Shown piece by piece: positions 1-8,105 of a stretch of DNA of 64,000 bases. The stretch comes from JANSWY01 sp965228955 (GTDB lineage: Bacteria > Bacteroidota > Bacteroidia > Cytophagales > Cyclobacteriaceae). The notes beneath the pieces were generated by a model. That model ran no database searches. It worked only from the letters and a program-made list of their open reading frames with translations, and was not told the DNA's origin. Position numbers and translations under genes: made by a program. Within the stretch, counting starts at the first letter, position 1. Every line of letters begins with the position of its first letter. The DNA is taken from assembly GCA_965228955.1 (NCBI GenBank), contig OZ245848.1:3968001-4032000 (forward strand), read 5' to 3'.

Positions 1-818
1 TGAAATCTTATTCCGTTAGCAACATTGTTCAGCGAGGTGGAACAATCCTAAAATCCGCCAGAAGCAAAGAATTTATGACCAAAGAAGGTCGCAAAAAAGC
101 TTATGAGCAATTAAAGAAAAAAGGAATTGAAGGTCTTGTGGCCATTGGTGGTGACGGTAGTTTTACTGGTGCCAATATATTTTATGAAGAGCATGGCATA
201 CCTGTTGTAGGTTGTCCTGGGACTATAGATAACGATTTATACGGCTCTGATTATACGATTGGATTCAATACAGCTATTAACACTGCACTGGATGCTATAG
301 ATAAAATCAGAGATACTGCAAACTCACATGACCGTGTATTTTTCATTGAAGTAATGGGAAGACATTCAGGTTATATCGCAATTAATTGCGGTATAGGTGG
401 TGGTGCTGAGCTTGTAATGGTGCCAGAAACATCTACTACAATTAATGATGTAATCAACACCTTGAAACAAGGAAGAGATAATCAAAAAACTTCTTCTATT
501 GTCATTGTTGCTGAAGGTGATGAACAAGGTAATGCGCATGAGATTGCTGGTAAGGTAATGGGACATGTTCCAGAACTGGATATCAGAGTAACCACACTTG
601 GTCATATTCAAAGGGGTGGAGATCCATCTGCATTTGATAGAATTCTTGCTTCAAGACTTGGTCTTGCTGCAGTTGAAGGTCTTGTAAATGGACAGAAAAA
701 TGTAATGGTGGGTGTTGTTAACAATGAAGTTGTTTATACTAATTTCAAATTGGCAATTTCAAAGAACAAGCCGCTTAATCAAGATTTACTAAGACTTGTG
801 GACATCTTAAATACCTAA
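1..818 (+). CDS. pfkA: ATP-dependent 6-phosphofructokinase, 5'-truncated by the window edge
   Basis: Phosphorylates fructose 6-phosphate to fructose 1,6-bisphosphate, the committed step of glycolysis, in the cytoplasm. The frame is open from base 3 with no stop upstream, so the visible 271 residues are the C-terminal majority of a protein of about 320. An in-frame ATG at 75 is internal, because family sequence (QRGGTILKSAR) lies before it. Visible motifs are GGDGSFTGA (nucleotide binding), PGTIDND (catalytic Asp), EVMGRHSGY and GHIQRGGDPSAFDR. Gly after GGD and in PGTIDND marks the ATP-using rather than the pyrophosphate-using group, which is family knowledge. The stop overlaps the convergent miaA 3' end by 12 bp, leaving no room for a separate terminator. 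pyk lies 7 kb away on the other strand. Confidence 0.97.
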   Translation, partial: KSYSVSNIVQRGGTILKSARSKEFMTKEGRKKAYEQLKKKGIEGLVAIGGDGSFTGANIFYEEHGIPVVGCPGTIDNDLYGSDYTIGFNTAINTALDAIDKIRDTANSHDRVFFIEVMGRHSGYIAINCGIGGGAELVMVPETSTTINDVINTLKQGRDNQKTSSIVIVAEGDEQGNAHEIAGKVMGHVPELDIRVTTLGHIQRGGDPSAFDRILASRLGLAAVEGLVNGQKNVMVGVVNNEVVYTNFKLAISKNKPLNQDLLRLVDILNT

Positions 819-1727
819 AAATTTCTCCACATATTGTAAAATATCATTGAACTGATCCGGTGTGAACCACCGGATTTTTTCATTTCTTTTAAACCAGGTA
901 AACTGTCTTTTAGCGTACCGCCTCGAATTCCTCTTCAATAGCCTTACTGCTTCCTCATAATCATATTGGCCTTCCATATACCTGAAGATTTCTGAGTAGC
1001 CAACTGTATGTAGCGCATTTAAATGTCTCTTATCAAATAAACTCTCAGCTTCTTTAAATAACCCCTCCTCAATCATCAAATCCATTCTGTAGTCAATGCG
1101 CTCGTATAATAGGTCTCTTGGAAGTTCCAAACCAATCCATATAGTCTCAAAAGGCCTGTCTGGTTTATCAGCATTCAACTTCCTGAGCTCTGAGTATTTC
1201 TTTCCGGAAAATTCAATCACCTCCAAAGCTCTGATGACCCTTTGTGGATTATTTAAATCTACCATATTATAATATTCAGGGTCAAGCTCTTTTAATCTGG
1301 TAGTAAGTACATCAAGTCCTTTTTCTTCATGCTCCTTAATGAGTTGAGCTCTAAAAGAATCCGGAACCTCTGGCATATCATCCATTCCGAAGCAAACCGC
1401 ATTGACATAAAGACCAGAACCACCCACCATGATAACATGATCCTTTTTCTGAAAGAGCTCTTCCAATAACTGAAGTGCATCTTCTTCGTATTTACCCGCA
1501 TTGTATTCTTCCTCAATACTCAGGTTATTGATAAAGTGGTGCTTCGCCTTGGTCTGCTCCTCTATTGTTGGTTTAGCCGTACCAAGTTCTGTTTCTCTAA
1601 AGAATTGCCTTGAATCAGCCGATACGATTTCAGTATTTAGTTTTTGGGCCAATTCAATTGCTAAACTTGTTTTCCCGACTGCTGTAGGACCAACAACAAG
1701 GATCAGGTATTTTTTTCTAGAGCTCAT
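807..1727 (-). CDS. miaA: tRNA dimethylallyltransferase
   Basis: Transfers a dimethylallyl group to N6 of A37 in tRNAs reading UNN codons. From the chosen ATG the protein is 306 residues, close to the usual 300-316. It shows the P-loop GPTAVGKTSLA at residues 13-23, SADSRQ just after, the RVIRALEVIE segment and the C-terminal TWFKRN region. A frame-compatible ATG eight codons upstream (1751) exists. The later one was chosen because the protein then starts MSSRKKYLILVVGPT, with the Rossmann strand close to the N-terminus as is normal. It is convergent with pfkA, their 3' ends overlapping by 12 bp, and divergent from the histidine kinase at 1813, with only 85 bp for both promoters. Confidence 0.95.
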   Translation of the reverse strand: MSSRKKYLILVVGPTAVGKTSLAIELAQKLNTEIVSADSRQFFRETELGTAKPTIEEQTKAKHHFINNLSIEEEYNAGKYEEDALQLLEELFQKKDHVIMVGGSGLYVNAVCFGMDDMPEVPDSFRAQLIKEHEEKGLDVLTTRLKELDPEYYNMVDLNNPQRVIRALEVIEFSGKKYSELRKLNADKPDRPFETIWIGLELPRDLLYERIDYRMDLMIEEGLFKEAESLFDKRHLNALHTVGYSEIFRYMEGQYDYEEAVRLLKRNSRRYAKRQFTWFKRNEKIRWFTPDQFNDILQYVEKFLGI

Positions 1728-1812
1728 TAGGCTGTTTTGATTCTGATGCAAAGATTATTTATTCCTTCAAAAATTAAAATTTAGGTATCTTTAGATTGGA
1801 TTATTCATACTT

Positions 1813-4800
1813 ATGAGTGAAAAGGAACAGGCGTTAAAGAATCAGGTTGCTGAACTGAAAAAGCAACTGGCACAATCTGAAAGGGATTACTATGATTTGG
1901 TTGAAAGAACCAACGTAGAATTAAAGAAACTCTTCGATAACTCTTATGATTTAATTCAGGTCTTTAGAATGAACGGAGAATTCCGTTTTGTGAACCAAAT
2001 CTGTAAAAACAAACTAGGCTACACAGAAGAAGACTTATTCGATCTCAAATTCTCAGATTTCATCCATAAAGACCACTGGGCCAGCACAAAGGATCAGTTG
2101 GATCAATTAAGCCGTGGTGAAGTAATTGAAAAATTCGATACCGTATTCATTTCAAAATCTGGAAAGAATATTTACGTATCTGGTAGAGTGAATTGTGTCA
2201 TCGAAAATGGAGAAGCACAAGAATACAGGGCCGTATTTTATGATATTACAGAAAGAATAAGGGCGGAAAAGGCTCAAAGTCTTTTCTATAAAATCGCCAA
2301 CCTTACCATCACCAGTTCAAATCTGAATTTACTCTATTCTAGTATTTATGATGAATTGAATAGAATTCTGGAAGTAAGGAATCTCAGTTTAATGATCAAA
2401 GGAACTGAAGGATCTGATTTTTCTTTTCCCTTCTTCATCAATGAGTATGTAGATGAGACTGGAATCGAGAAGCAAAAAAAGATCGAGACCGTATTAGGAA
2501 ACTATACTCTGGAGATCGGAAAACCTCTGATTATTTATCAGGATGGGATAAAAAAAATAGGATCTGCCAAGAAAGTAAGGCTTCCTAAAGAAATACCTCA
2601 GATTTGGTTGGGTGTACAAATTAGTATAGGTGGTGAAGCTATTGGAGTTCTTTCAATACACTCAAACCATGATTCTGCTGCCTATAATAACAAAGACCTT
2701 GAACTACTTGATTTCATATCTGGGCAGGTTAGTTTGGCAATGGAGCGAAAGATCCAGGAAGAAAAAATTCAGAATCAGGGAGCCAGACTTTCAGCAATAT
2801 TTGAGAGTAGTACGCACCAGATTTGGTCGATTGATAGGAAGTATAGATTTACATCATTCAATCAAAACTATTCAGAAGCATTAAAAGAATATTACTCAGT
2901 AGATGCTGAACTTGGATTAAGCTTTCAGGATCACGCACCGGAATCATTCCCTGAAAAGATCCAGGAATTTTGGACAAACAAATACGATGAGGCTTTCACT
3001 GGAAGGGTATTAAATTTCCAAACCAGCCTTATCACCAAAAGCAGAAGAAAGATCTGGCGAGATATATTCTTAAACCCAATTTATCTTCAGGACGGAAGAA
3101 TTGAGGAGATCTCTGTAATCGCCAATGACATCACAGAGAAAAAGCAATCCGAAATTGCCCTTGCCGAAAGTGAAGAGAAATTTAGAACAATCTTCGAAAG
3201 CTTCCAGGATATTTATTTTAGATGCCATTTGAATGGAAAGATTTCTATGGTCAGCCCTTCCATAACCGAGATGTTGGGATATCAACCAAATAAAATCATT
3301 GGTCAAAAAGTTCAAAAATTCTTTACACCAAAAGGAGATACAGATCATTTGCTCGAGCAGTTATTTGAACATAAAAGTGTAAGAAACTTTGAAGGATCTG
3401 TAAAAACCAAAAGAGGAGAAATCCTCCAGGTAATTATAAACGTTAGGCTCATCCAAAGAAGAGGTAACATATTTGAACTGGAGGGTGTGGCACGTGATAT
3501 TACCCAGCTGAAAAAAACCAATGAGGAATTACAAAAAGCAAAAGAACTAGCTGAAAGATCACTGAAAGTAAAAGAAAGGTTCCTTGCCAATATGAGTCAT
3601 GAGATCAGAACCCCAATGAATGGAATTATTGGGATGATAGACTTGATAGGTAGCACCAAACTTGATAAGGAGCAATTAGAATATATCAAGACCATTCAGA
3701 AATCCTCCGAGACGCTGCTCAATATCCTTAATGATATCCTGGATCTCTCGAAGATAGAAGCAGGTAAGATGGAGTTACGTAAACAGCCCGTCAACCTTGT
3801 AGAGACTTTCGAGAAGTTATATGACCTATATTCTCAACAAGCAATTCTCAATAATACCAATTTATTTTATCACATAGATGAAAAGACTCCTGGGATAGTA
3901 ATGGTTGACGAGACAAGGTTAATGCAAGTACTGTCTAACCTTACATCCAATGCTATAAAATTCTCTCAGAAAAAAGGAAATATCAATATTAGCATCAGAC
4001 TTGTTGAGACAAAAGACAATAAGCACTATTTCAAATGTCAGATTAAGGATAGTGGTATTGGGATTTCAAAAGAAGATCAGGGTAAGCTATTCAAGAGCTT
4101 TAGTCAATTAGATACCAGTAGCACCAAAAATTATGCGGGTACCGGACTTGGACTGGCAATATCGAAAGAACTCGTAGCGTCTATGGATGGGGAAATAGGA
4201 GTAGTTTCTACACCTGGTCTTGGGTCCACATTCTGGTTTACGTTCGAGGCTGATGTTGCTAAGGAGGACGAAGTTGAAAAGGTAAAAAAGGATGACTCCA
4301 AAATATCAAAGGAATTTAAAGGAGCTCAGCCTATTATTCTTGTGGTTGATGACAATAGTGTTAACAGAAGAGTAGCAACACAGATACTTTCAAAATCAGG
4401 CTGTACAGTTGATGAAGCTCAGAATGGTTTTGAAGCACTGGAACTTATCACCAAAAATAAATATGATCTGGTATTCATGGACATTCAAATGCCGGAAATG
4501 GATGGTGTCAAAGTAACTCAGGAGGTGAAGAAACTTAATTTAACCGCTACCCCTCCTATTGTAGCAATGACCGCCTATTCAATGGAGGAAGATCGAGAAA
4601 GATTCATAAATCAAGGGCTGGATGATTATATGTCTAAACCGATTAAAGCACAGTTGCTTATTAACAAAGTAAAAGACTGGATCTCCTTTGAACCTAAAGA
4701 AGTAAAAACTGGTGTATTTGAAGAAAAATCTGAAGACCTGATTATTAACCAAAATACATTGAATCAACTATTCAAATATGGTGGAACTGAGTTAATTAGG

Positions 4801-5076
4801 AGCGTATTGGAGGACTTTAATGTTGAGACAAAAGAGCAGGTTGATAACAGTATGAATTTTCTTGGAGAAGAGAATTTTGAGGGAATTAGGAAGGAATTGC
4901 ATACATTGAAAGGAAATGCTGGAACTTTAGGGATAGAAAGGATTGCAAATAAGGCAACCTATATTGAAAAAAAGCTAAAAGAGAATAACTTTACAAATAT
5001 TCAGGAAGATTTGGATGAGCTTAGAGAAGCATATCTGGAATTCCAGGAAAACTACCAGAACATACTGGAAAATTAA
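1813..5076 (+). CDS. Hybrid sensor histidine kinase (PAS-GAF-PAS-PAS-HisKA-HATPase-REC-Hpt)
   Basis: A 1087-residue multistep phosphorelay kinase with no obvious membrane segment, so probably cytoplasmic. An N-terminal coiled coil (about 1-30) is followed by PAS (about 36-145), GAF (about 165-310), two more PAS domains (about 325-440 and 450-565), HisKA with the H-box FLANMSHEIRTPMNG (His596), and HATPase_c with NLTSNAIKF, DSGIGIS and GTGLGLAIS. A receiver follows with phospho-acceptor Asp890 in VFMDIQMPEMDG, then a C-terminal Hpt domain with His1030 in LHTLKGNAGTLG. All catalytic and relay residues are present, so a full His-Asp-His relay is possible within one chain. The final Asp is likely the stand-alone receiver encoded 9 bp downstream. 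The signal is unknown; the three PAS domains plus GAF suggest small-molecule or redox sensing. Confidence 0.96.
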   Translation: MSEKEQALKNQVAELKKQLAQSERDYYDLVERTNVELKKLFDNSYDLIQVFRMNGEFRFVNQICKNKLGYTEEDLFDLKFSDFIHKDHWASTKDQLDQLSRGEVIEKFDTVFISKSGKNIYVSGRVNCVIENGEAQEYRAVFYDITERIRAEKAQSLFYKIANLTITSSNLNLLYSSIYDELNRILEVRNLSLMIKGTEGSDFSFPFFINEYVDETGIEKQKKIETVLGNYTLEIGKPLIIYQDGIKKIGSAKKVRLPKEIPQIWLGVQISIGGEAIGVLSIHSNHDSAAYNNKDLELLDFISGQVSLAMERKIQEEKIQNQGARLSAIFESSTHQIWSIDRKYRFTSFNQNYSEALKEYYSVDAELGLSFQDHAPESFPEKIQEFWTNKYDEAFTGRVLNFQTSLITKSRRKIWRDIFLNPIYLQDGRIEEISVIANDITEKKQSEIALAESEEKFRTIFESFQDIYFRCHLNGKISMVSPSITEMLGYQPNKIIGQKVQKFFTPKGDTDHLLEQLFEHKSVRNFEGSVKTKRGEILQVIINVRLIQRRGNIFELEGVARDITQLKKTNEELQKAKELAERSLKVKERFLANMSHEIRTPMNGIIGMIDLIGSTKLDKEQLEYIKTIQKSSETLLNILNDILDLSKIEAGKMELRKQPVNLVETFEKLYDLYSQQAILNNTNLFYHIDEKTPGIVMVDETRLMQVLSNLTSNAIKFSQKKGNINISIRLVETKDNKHYFKCQIKDSGIGISKEDQGKLFKSFSQLDTSSTKNYAGTGLGLAISKELVASMDGEIGVVSTPGLGSTFWFTFEADVAKEDEVEKVKKDDSKISKEFKGAQPIILVVDDNSVNRRVATQILSKSGCTVDEAQNGFEALELITKNKYDLVFMDIQMPEMDGVKVTQEVKKLNLTATPPIVAMTAYSMEEDRERFINQGLDDYMSKPIKAQLLINKVKDWISFEPKEVKTGVFEEKSEDLIINQNTLNQLFKYGGTELIRSVLEDFNVETKEQVDNSMNFLGEENFEGIRKELHTLKGNAGTLGIERIANKATYIEKKLKENNFTNIQEDLDELREAYLEFQENYQNILEN

Positions 5077-5085
5077 TTACAGCGG

Positions 5086-5457
5086 ATGACAAAGAAAATT
5101 ATCGTAGCAGAGGATAGTTCGGTAATCCAAAACCTTACTAAAAGGATATTAAGTATCCAGAACTATCAAATCACCTCAGTCAAAAATGGTCAGCAGGTAT
5201 TGGACAAATTATCGAAGGACAATTACGATCTGATATTACTTGACATTAATATGCCCATAATGGATGGTATGGAATGTGCACGCACCATAAGATCTATGGA
5301 TGATGATGCCAAAAGCAATATTCCAATCATTGCCATTACAGGAAACGCCAAGAACTACTCTATGCAGGACTTCAAAGATGTTGGCATTAATGACTATCTA
5401 CCAAAACCATTGAATTACGATGCTATGGTTGAATTAGTAAAAGAATACATTAACTAA
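5086..5457 (+). CDS. Single-domain response regulator (CheY-like receiver)
   Basis: A 123-residue receiver with no output domain. Acidic pocket residues Glu9 and Asp10, phospho-acceptor Asp53 (LILLDINMPIMDG), the conserved Thr85 (ITGNA) and Lys107 (YLPKP) are all in place. It starts 9 bp after the hybrid kinase with no room for a promoter, so the two are almost certainly co-transcribed. The natural inference is that phosphate passes from Hpt His1030 of the kinase to Asp53 here. It must act by protein-protein contact, since no DNA-binding or enzymatic domain is present. The next gene follows after 7 bp. Confidence 0.94.
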   Translation: MTKKIIVAEDSSVIQNLTKRILSIQNYQITSVKNGQQVLDKLSKDNYDLILLDINMPIMDGMECARTIRSMDDDAKSNIPIIAITGNAKNYSMQDFKDVGINDYLPKPLNYDAMVELVKEYIN

Positions 5458-5464
5458 GCCTTTA

Positions 5465-5734
5465 ATGAAGTATACCAAACACTTATTAAACAAACTAGAA
5501 GATATTTTTTCGGAATCCGAATATGTGTTGAGGTATGAAAAAGGTAATTTCCAATCTGGTTATTGCATTCTAAAAGACACCAAAATAGCAATCGTAAATA
5601 AGTACTTCCCTTTGGATGGAAAAATCAATTGTCTAGTAGAAATACTGAAATCAGTTGAATTAGATACTTCCAAACTAAGTGAGAAGAACAGAAAATTCCT
5701 TTTAGAAATCTCGCAAACCAACCTTCAGCTTTGA
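5465..5734 (+). CDS. Small conserved-looking protein of unknown function
   Basis: An 89-residue soluble protein with no signal peptide or membrane segment. I do not recognise a named family. The composition is mixed alpha/beta: an N-terminal helix (KHLLNKLEDIF), a middle predicted beta region (YVLRYEKGNFQSGYCILKD) and a C-terminal helix (SEKNRKFLLEISQ). It sits 7 bp after the receiver and its stop overlaps the TTG start of the metallo-hydrolase by 4 bp (TTGA). That position argues for a real gene translated in the same operon. It could be an adaptor for the phosphorelay or simply a co-expressed housekeeping protein; nothing in the sequence decides between these. Confidence 0.8.
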   Translation: MKYTKHLLNKLEDIFSESEYVLRYEKGNFQSGYCILKDTKIAIVNKYFPLDGKINCLVEILKSVELDTSKLSEKNRKFLLEISQTNLQL

Positions 5735-6492
5735 AAGTAACTTTTCTAGGTACTGGCACCAGCCAGGGAGTCCCTGTTATTGCTTGTGACTGTGAAGTAT
5801 GCAGATCTGTAGATTTTCGTGACAAAAGACTAAGATCCTCAATCCATATTGAAGTGGACAATCTGAGTCTGGTAGTCGATACCGGCCCGGATTTTCGTCA
5901 ACAAATGCTCAGAGAGGGTATCAAAAAGTTGGATGGTATTTTATACACTCATGCCCACAAAGATCATACTGCTGGGATGGATGATGTTCGTAGCTTCAAC
6001 TTCAAGCAAAAAATGGATATGCCAATATATGGCACCAATGAAGTGATCGAGCAACTTAAGAAAGAATTCTCCTATGTTTTTGCAAAATTCAAATACCCCG
6101 GAGTACCACAGATTGAGGTAAATGAAATTATAAATGATTCCTTCGAAATCCAGGGTGTGAGGATTACTCCAATAGAAGTGATGCACTATAAACTTCCGGT
6201 ATTTGGGTTTAGGATTAATGATTTCACTTACATCACAGATGCTAACTACATATCGGAAGAAGAAAAAGAGAAGATAAAGGGATCTAAATATCTCGTTTTG
6301 AATGCCCTTCAGAAAGAAGAACACATTAGTCATTTCAATCTGGAGCAAGCAATTGCAATGGTGGAAGAGCTGCAACCTGAGCAAGCATATTTTACCCATA
6401 TAAGTCATAAACTGGGAAAGCATCGTAATATTTCTGAGGAATTGCCAGAAAATATTGAACTTGCATACGATGGACAAATCCTGGAGTGGTAA
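5731..6492 (+). CDS. MBL-fold metallo-hydrolase, PhnP-like
   Basis: A 253-residue metallo-beta-lactamase-fold hydrolase. It has the opening strand motif LGTGTSQGVPV, a cysteine cluster CDCEVC (Cys19, 21 and 24) and the dinuclear metal motif THAHKDH (His74, His76, Asp78, His79). Further His-containing motifs VMHYKLPVFGF and YFTHISHKLG lie toward the C-terminus. The Cys cluster resembles the extra structural zinc site of PhnP, the phosphoribosyl cyclic phosphodiesterase, but no phn genes are nearby and the substrate is unknown. The start is TTG, fixed by the family-typical N-terminus KVTFLGTGTSQG and a 4-bp TTGA overlap with the preceding stop. Its own stop overlaps the next ATG by one base. 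Confidence 0.93.
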   Translation: MKVTFLGTGTSQGVPVIACDCEVCRSVDFRDKRLRSSIHIEVDNLSLVVDTGPDFRQQMLREGIKKLDGILYTHAHKDHTAGMDDVRSFNFKQKMDMPIYGTNEVIEQLKKEFSYVFAKFKYPGVPQIEVNEIINDSFEIQGVRITPIEVMHYKLPVFGFRINDFTYITDANYISEEEKEKIKGSKYLVLNALQKEEHISHFNLEQAIAMVEELQPEQAYFTHISHKLGKHRNISEELPENIELAYDGQILEW

Positions 6493-8060
6493 TGCACCAT
6501 AATTATTATTTTCTCAAACATTTAAGCAAGCAACTGAACTCCAAGTTAAAAGGGTTCGAGTTGGTAGAAGCATTTAGTCAGTCTAAGGATGAATTGGTTC
6601 TTTCATTTCTAAAGGACAGAGAAGAATTCCATATAAAAGCAACACTGGATAGTCAGTATGCAATGCTTTCCTTTCCTGGTGAATTTGCAAGAGCGAAGAG
6701 AAACAGTATTGATCTTTTCCAAGAGTTGATCCTGAGCACTGTAAATTCAGTTACTCAATTTGAAAATGAGAGGAGCTTCAGCATCGATTTTAGTAATGGG
6801 TTTTCTTTGATATTTAAGATGCATGGGAAAAGGTCAAATATTCTATTATTCCATAACAATGAGCTGATCCGACTATTCAATAACCAGATGAAGTACGATT
6901 TGGGAGTTACGACTGATAGTTTACACAGACCTATTGATCAAAGTATCGAAAGCTTCCAGAGAGAAGGAATTACTAACACTTATCCAACATTTGATAAGAA
7001 GATTCATTCAGAATTAAGCAGAAGAGGTTTTGACAAAACTGAGACAGATAAGTCATATCTAATTGTAGAAGACCTCATCAATGATATGCAACCTCCTTTC
7101 TATCTGTATGAAGAAAAAGGTCTACCCTATTTATCCCTTTTCAAAACTGAGCAAACACCGTTATTCGAATCTTCAGATCCCATAACAATTAGTAATGAGC
7201 TCTTTTACAGGTTCACGAGAGTCTTCTCATTAAAGAGAGAAAAGGAGACAGCTATTTCAAAAGTTCAAAATCAGATTAAAAAAGGCAATAATTACATTTC
7301 AAAAAGCTCTAAGAAACTTGATGAGATAAAGCATTCTTCAAGGAATGAGGAAATTGCCAATATCATCATGGCGAATCTTCATCAAATACAAGAAGGATCC
7401 AATTCCGCAAATCTATTTGATTTCTATAACGACAGTGAAATAACAATCAAGCTCAAGTCTAATCTTTCCCCTCAAAAGAATGCAGAGAACTATTATCGAA
7501 AAGCAAAAAACCAAAAGATAGAAATCAAAAACCTTGAGGACAACATTGAAAAAAAATCAGAAGAGGTCCTCAACCTGGAAGTTGAACTTGAGCAGCTTAA
7601 AAATATTGATAAACTAAAGACTCTGAGAAAGAAAGTTGAAGAGTTAAAACTGAATCAAAAAACTGGTGTTAAAGGTGACACATTGCCTTACAGGAAACTA
7701 AATGTAAATGGATGGGATTTGTATGTTGGCAAAAGTGCCAAATCTAATGATGAGCTTACCTTAAAACATACCCACAAGGATGACTTATGGCTTCATGCCA
7801 AAGATGTTAGTGGATCTCATGTGGTATTGAAACAAAATCCTGGTCAGAAGGTACCTAATGATGTTTTGGAGAAATCTGCACAGATAGCTGCTTATTATTC
7901 AAAGCGCAAAACAGATAGTTTATGTCCGGTAATATTTACTCCAAAAAAATATGTCCGGAAACCTAAAGGTTCGGCTCCCGGACTTGTTATCGTTGATAGA
8001 GAGGAAGTGATCATGGTTCAACCAGCTTCCCCGGAGGAAGTTTTGAATTCTGAGTTCTGA
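6492..8060 (+). CDS. NFACT-domain protein, probable RqcH-like ribosome quality-control factor
   Basis: A 522-residue protein with an N-terminal NFACT-N-like region (about 1-200, including MHGKRSNILLF). A charged coiled coil follows at about 250-390, then a C-terminal NFACT-R/DUF814 domain (about 400-500) with the hallmark DDLWLHAKDVSGSHVVLK. The family, once called fibronectin-binding protein A, includes RqcH, which recruits alanyl-tRNA to stalled 50S subunits and adds alanine tails. I infer that role here but could not check the key tRNA-contact residues. ATG 6492 (TAATG overlap with the preceding stop) was preferred to a GTG two codons earlier. The coding end lies inside a heptamer-built palindrome that reaches the pyk stop. 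Confidence 0.88.
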   Translation: MHHNYYFLKHLSKQLNSKLKGFELVEAFSQSKDELVLSFLKDREEFHIKATLDSQYAMLSFPGEFARAKRNSIDLFQELILSTVNSVTQFENERSFSIDFSNGFSLIFKMHGKRSNILLFHNNELIRLFNNQMKYDLGVTTDSLHRPIDQSIESFQREGITNTYPTFDKKIHSELSRRGFDKTETDKSYLIVEDLINDMQPPFYLYEEKGLPYLSLFKTEQTPLFESSDPITISNELFYRFTRVFSLKREKETAISKVQNQIKKGNNYISKSSKKLDEIKHSSRNEEIANIIMANLHQIQEGSNSANLFDFYNDSEITIKLKSNLSPQKNAENYYRKAKNQKIEIKNLEDNIEKKSEEVLNLEVELEQLKNIDKLKTLRKKVEELKLNQKTGVKGDTLPYRKLNVNGWDLYVGKSAKSNDELTLKHTHKDDLWLHAKDVSGSHVVLKQNPGQKVPNDVLEKSAQIAAYYSKRKTDSLCPVIFTPKKYVRKPKGSAPGLVIVDREEVIMVQPASPEEVLNSEF

Positions 8061-8105
8061 GTTTTGAGAAAGAAAGTCCAACTCAAAACTCTAAATTCCA
8101 AACTC
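8045..8105. terminator. Heptamer-built palindrome between convergent NFACT and pyk genes
   Basis: An imperfect inverted repeat of 24-bp arms (8045-8068 and 8082-8105, 18 of 24 positions matching) separated by 13 bases. Each arm is made of degenerate 7-base units such as GAATTCT, GAGTTCT and GAGTTTT. It starts just inside one stop codon and ends on the other, so it could act as a bidirectional terminator. It resembles in design, not in sequence, the palindromes at 35284 and 41575. Confidence 0.55.

Noticed and set aside
5941..6477. A 178-codon minus-strand frame
   Set aside because: It lies wholly within the well-supported metallo-hydrolase gene and its translation is Cys/Phe/His-rich nonsense typical of an antisense shadow.
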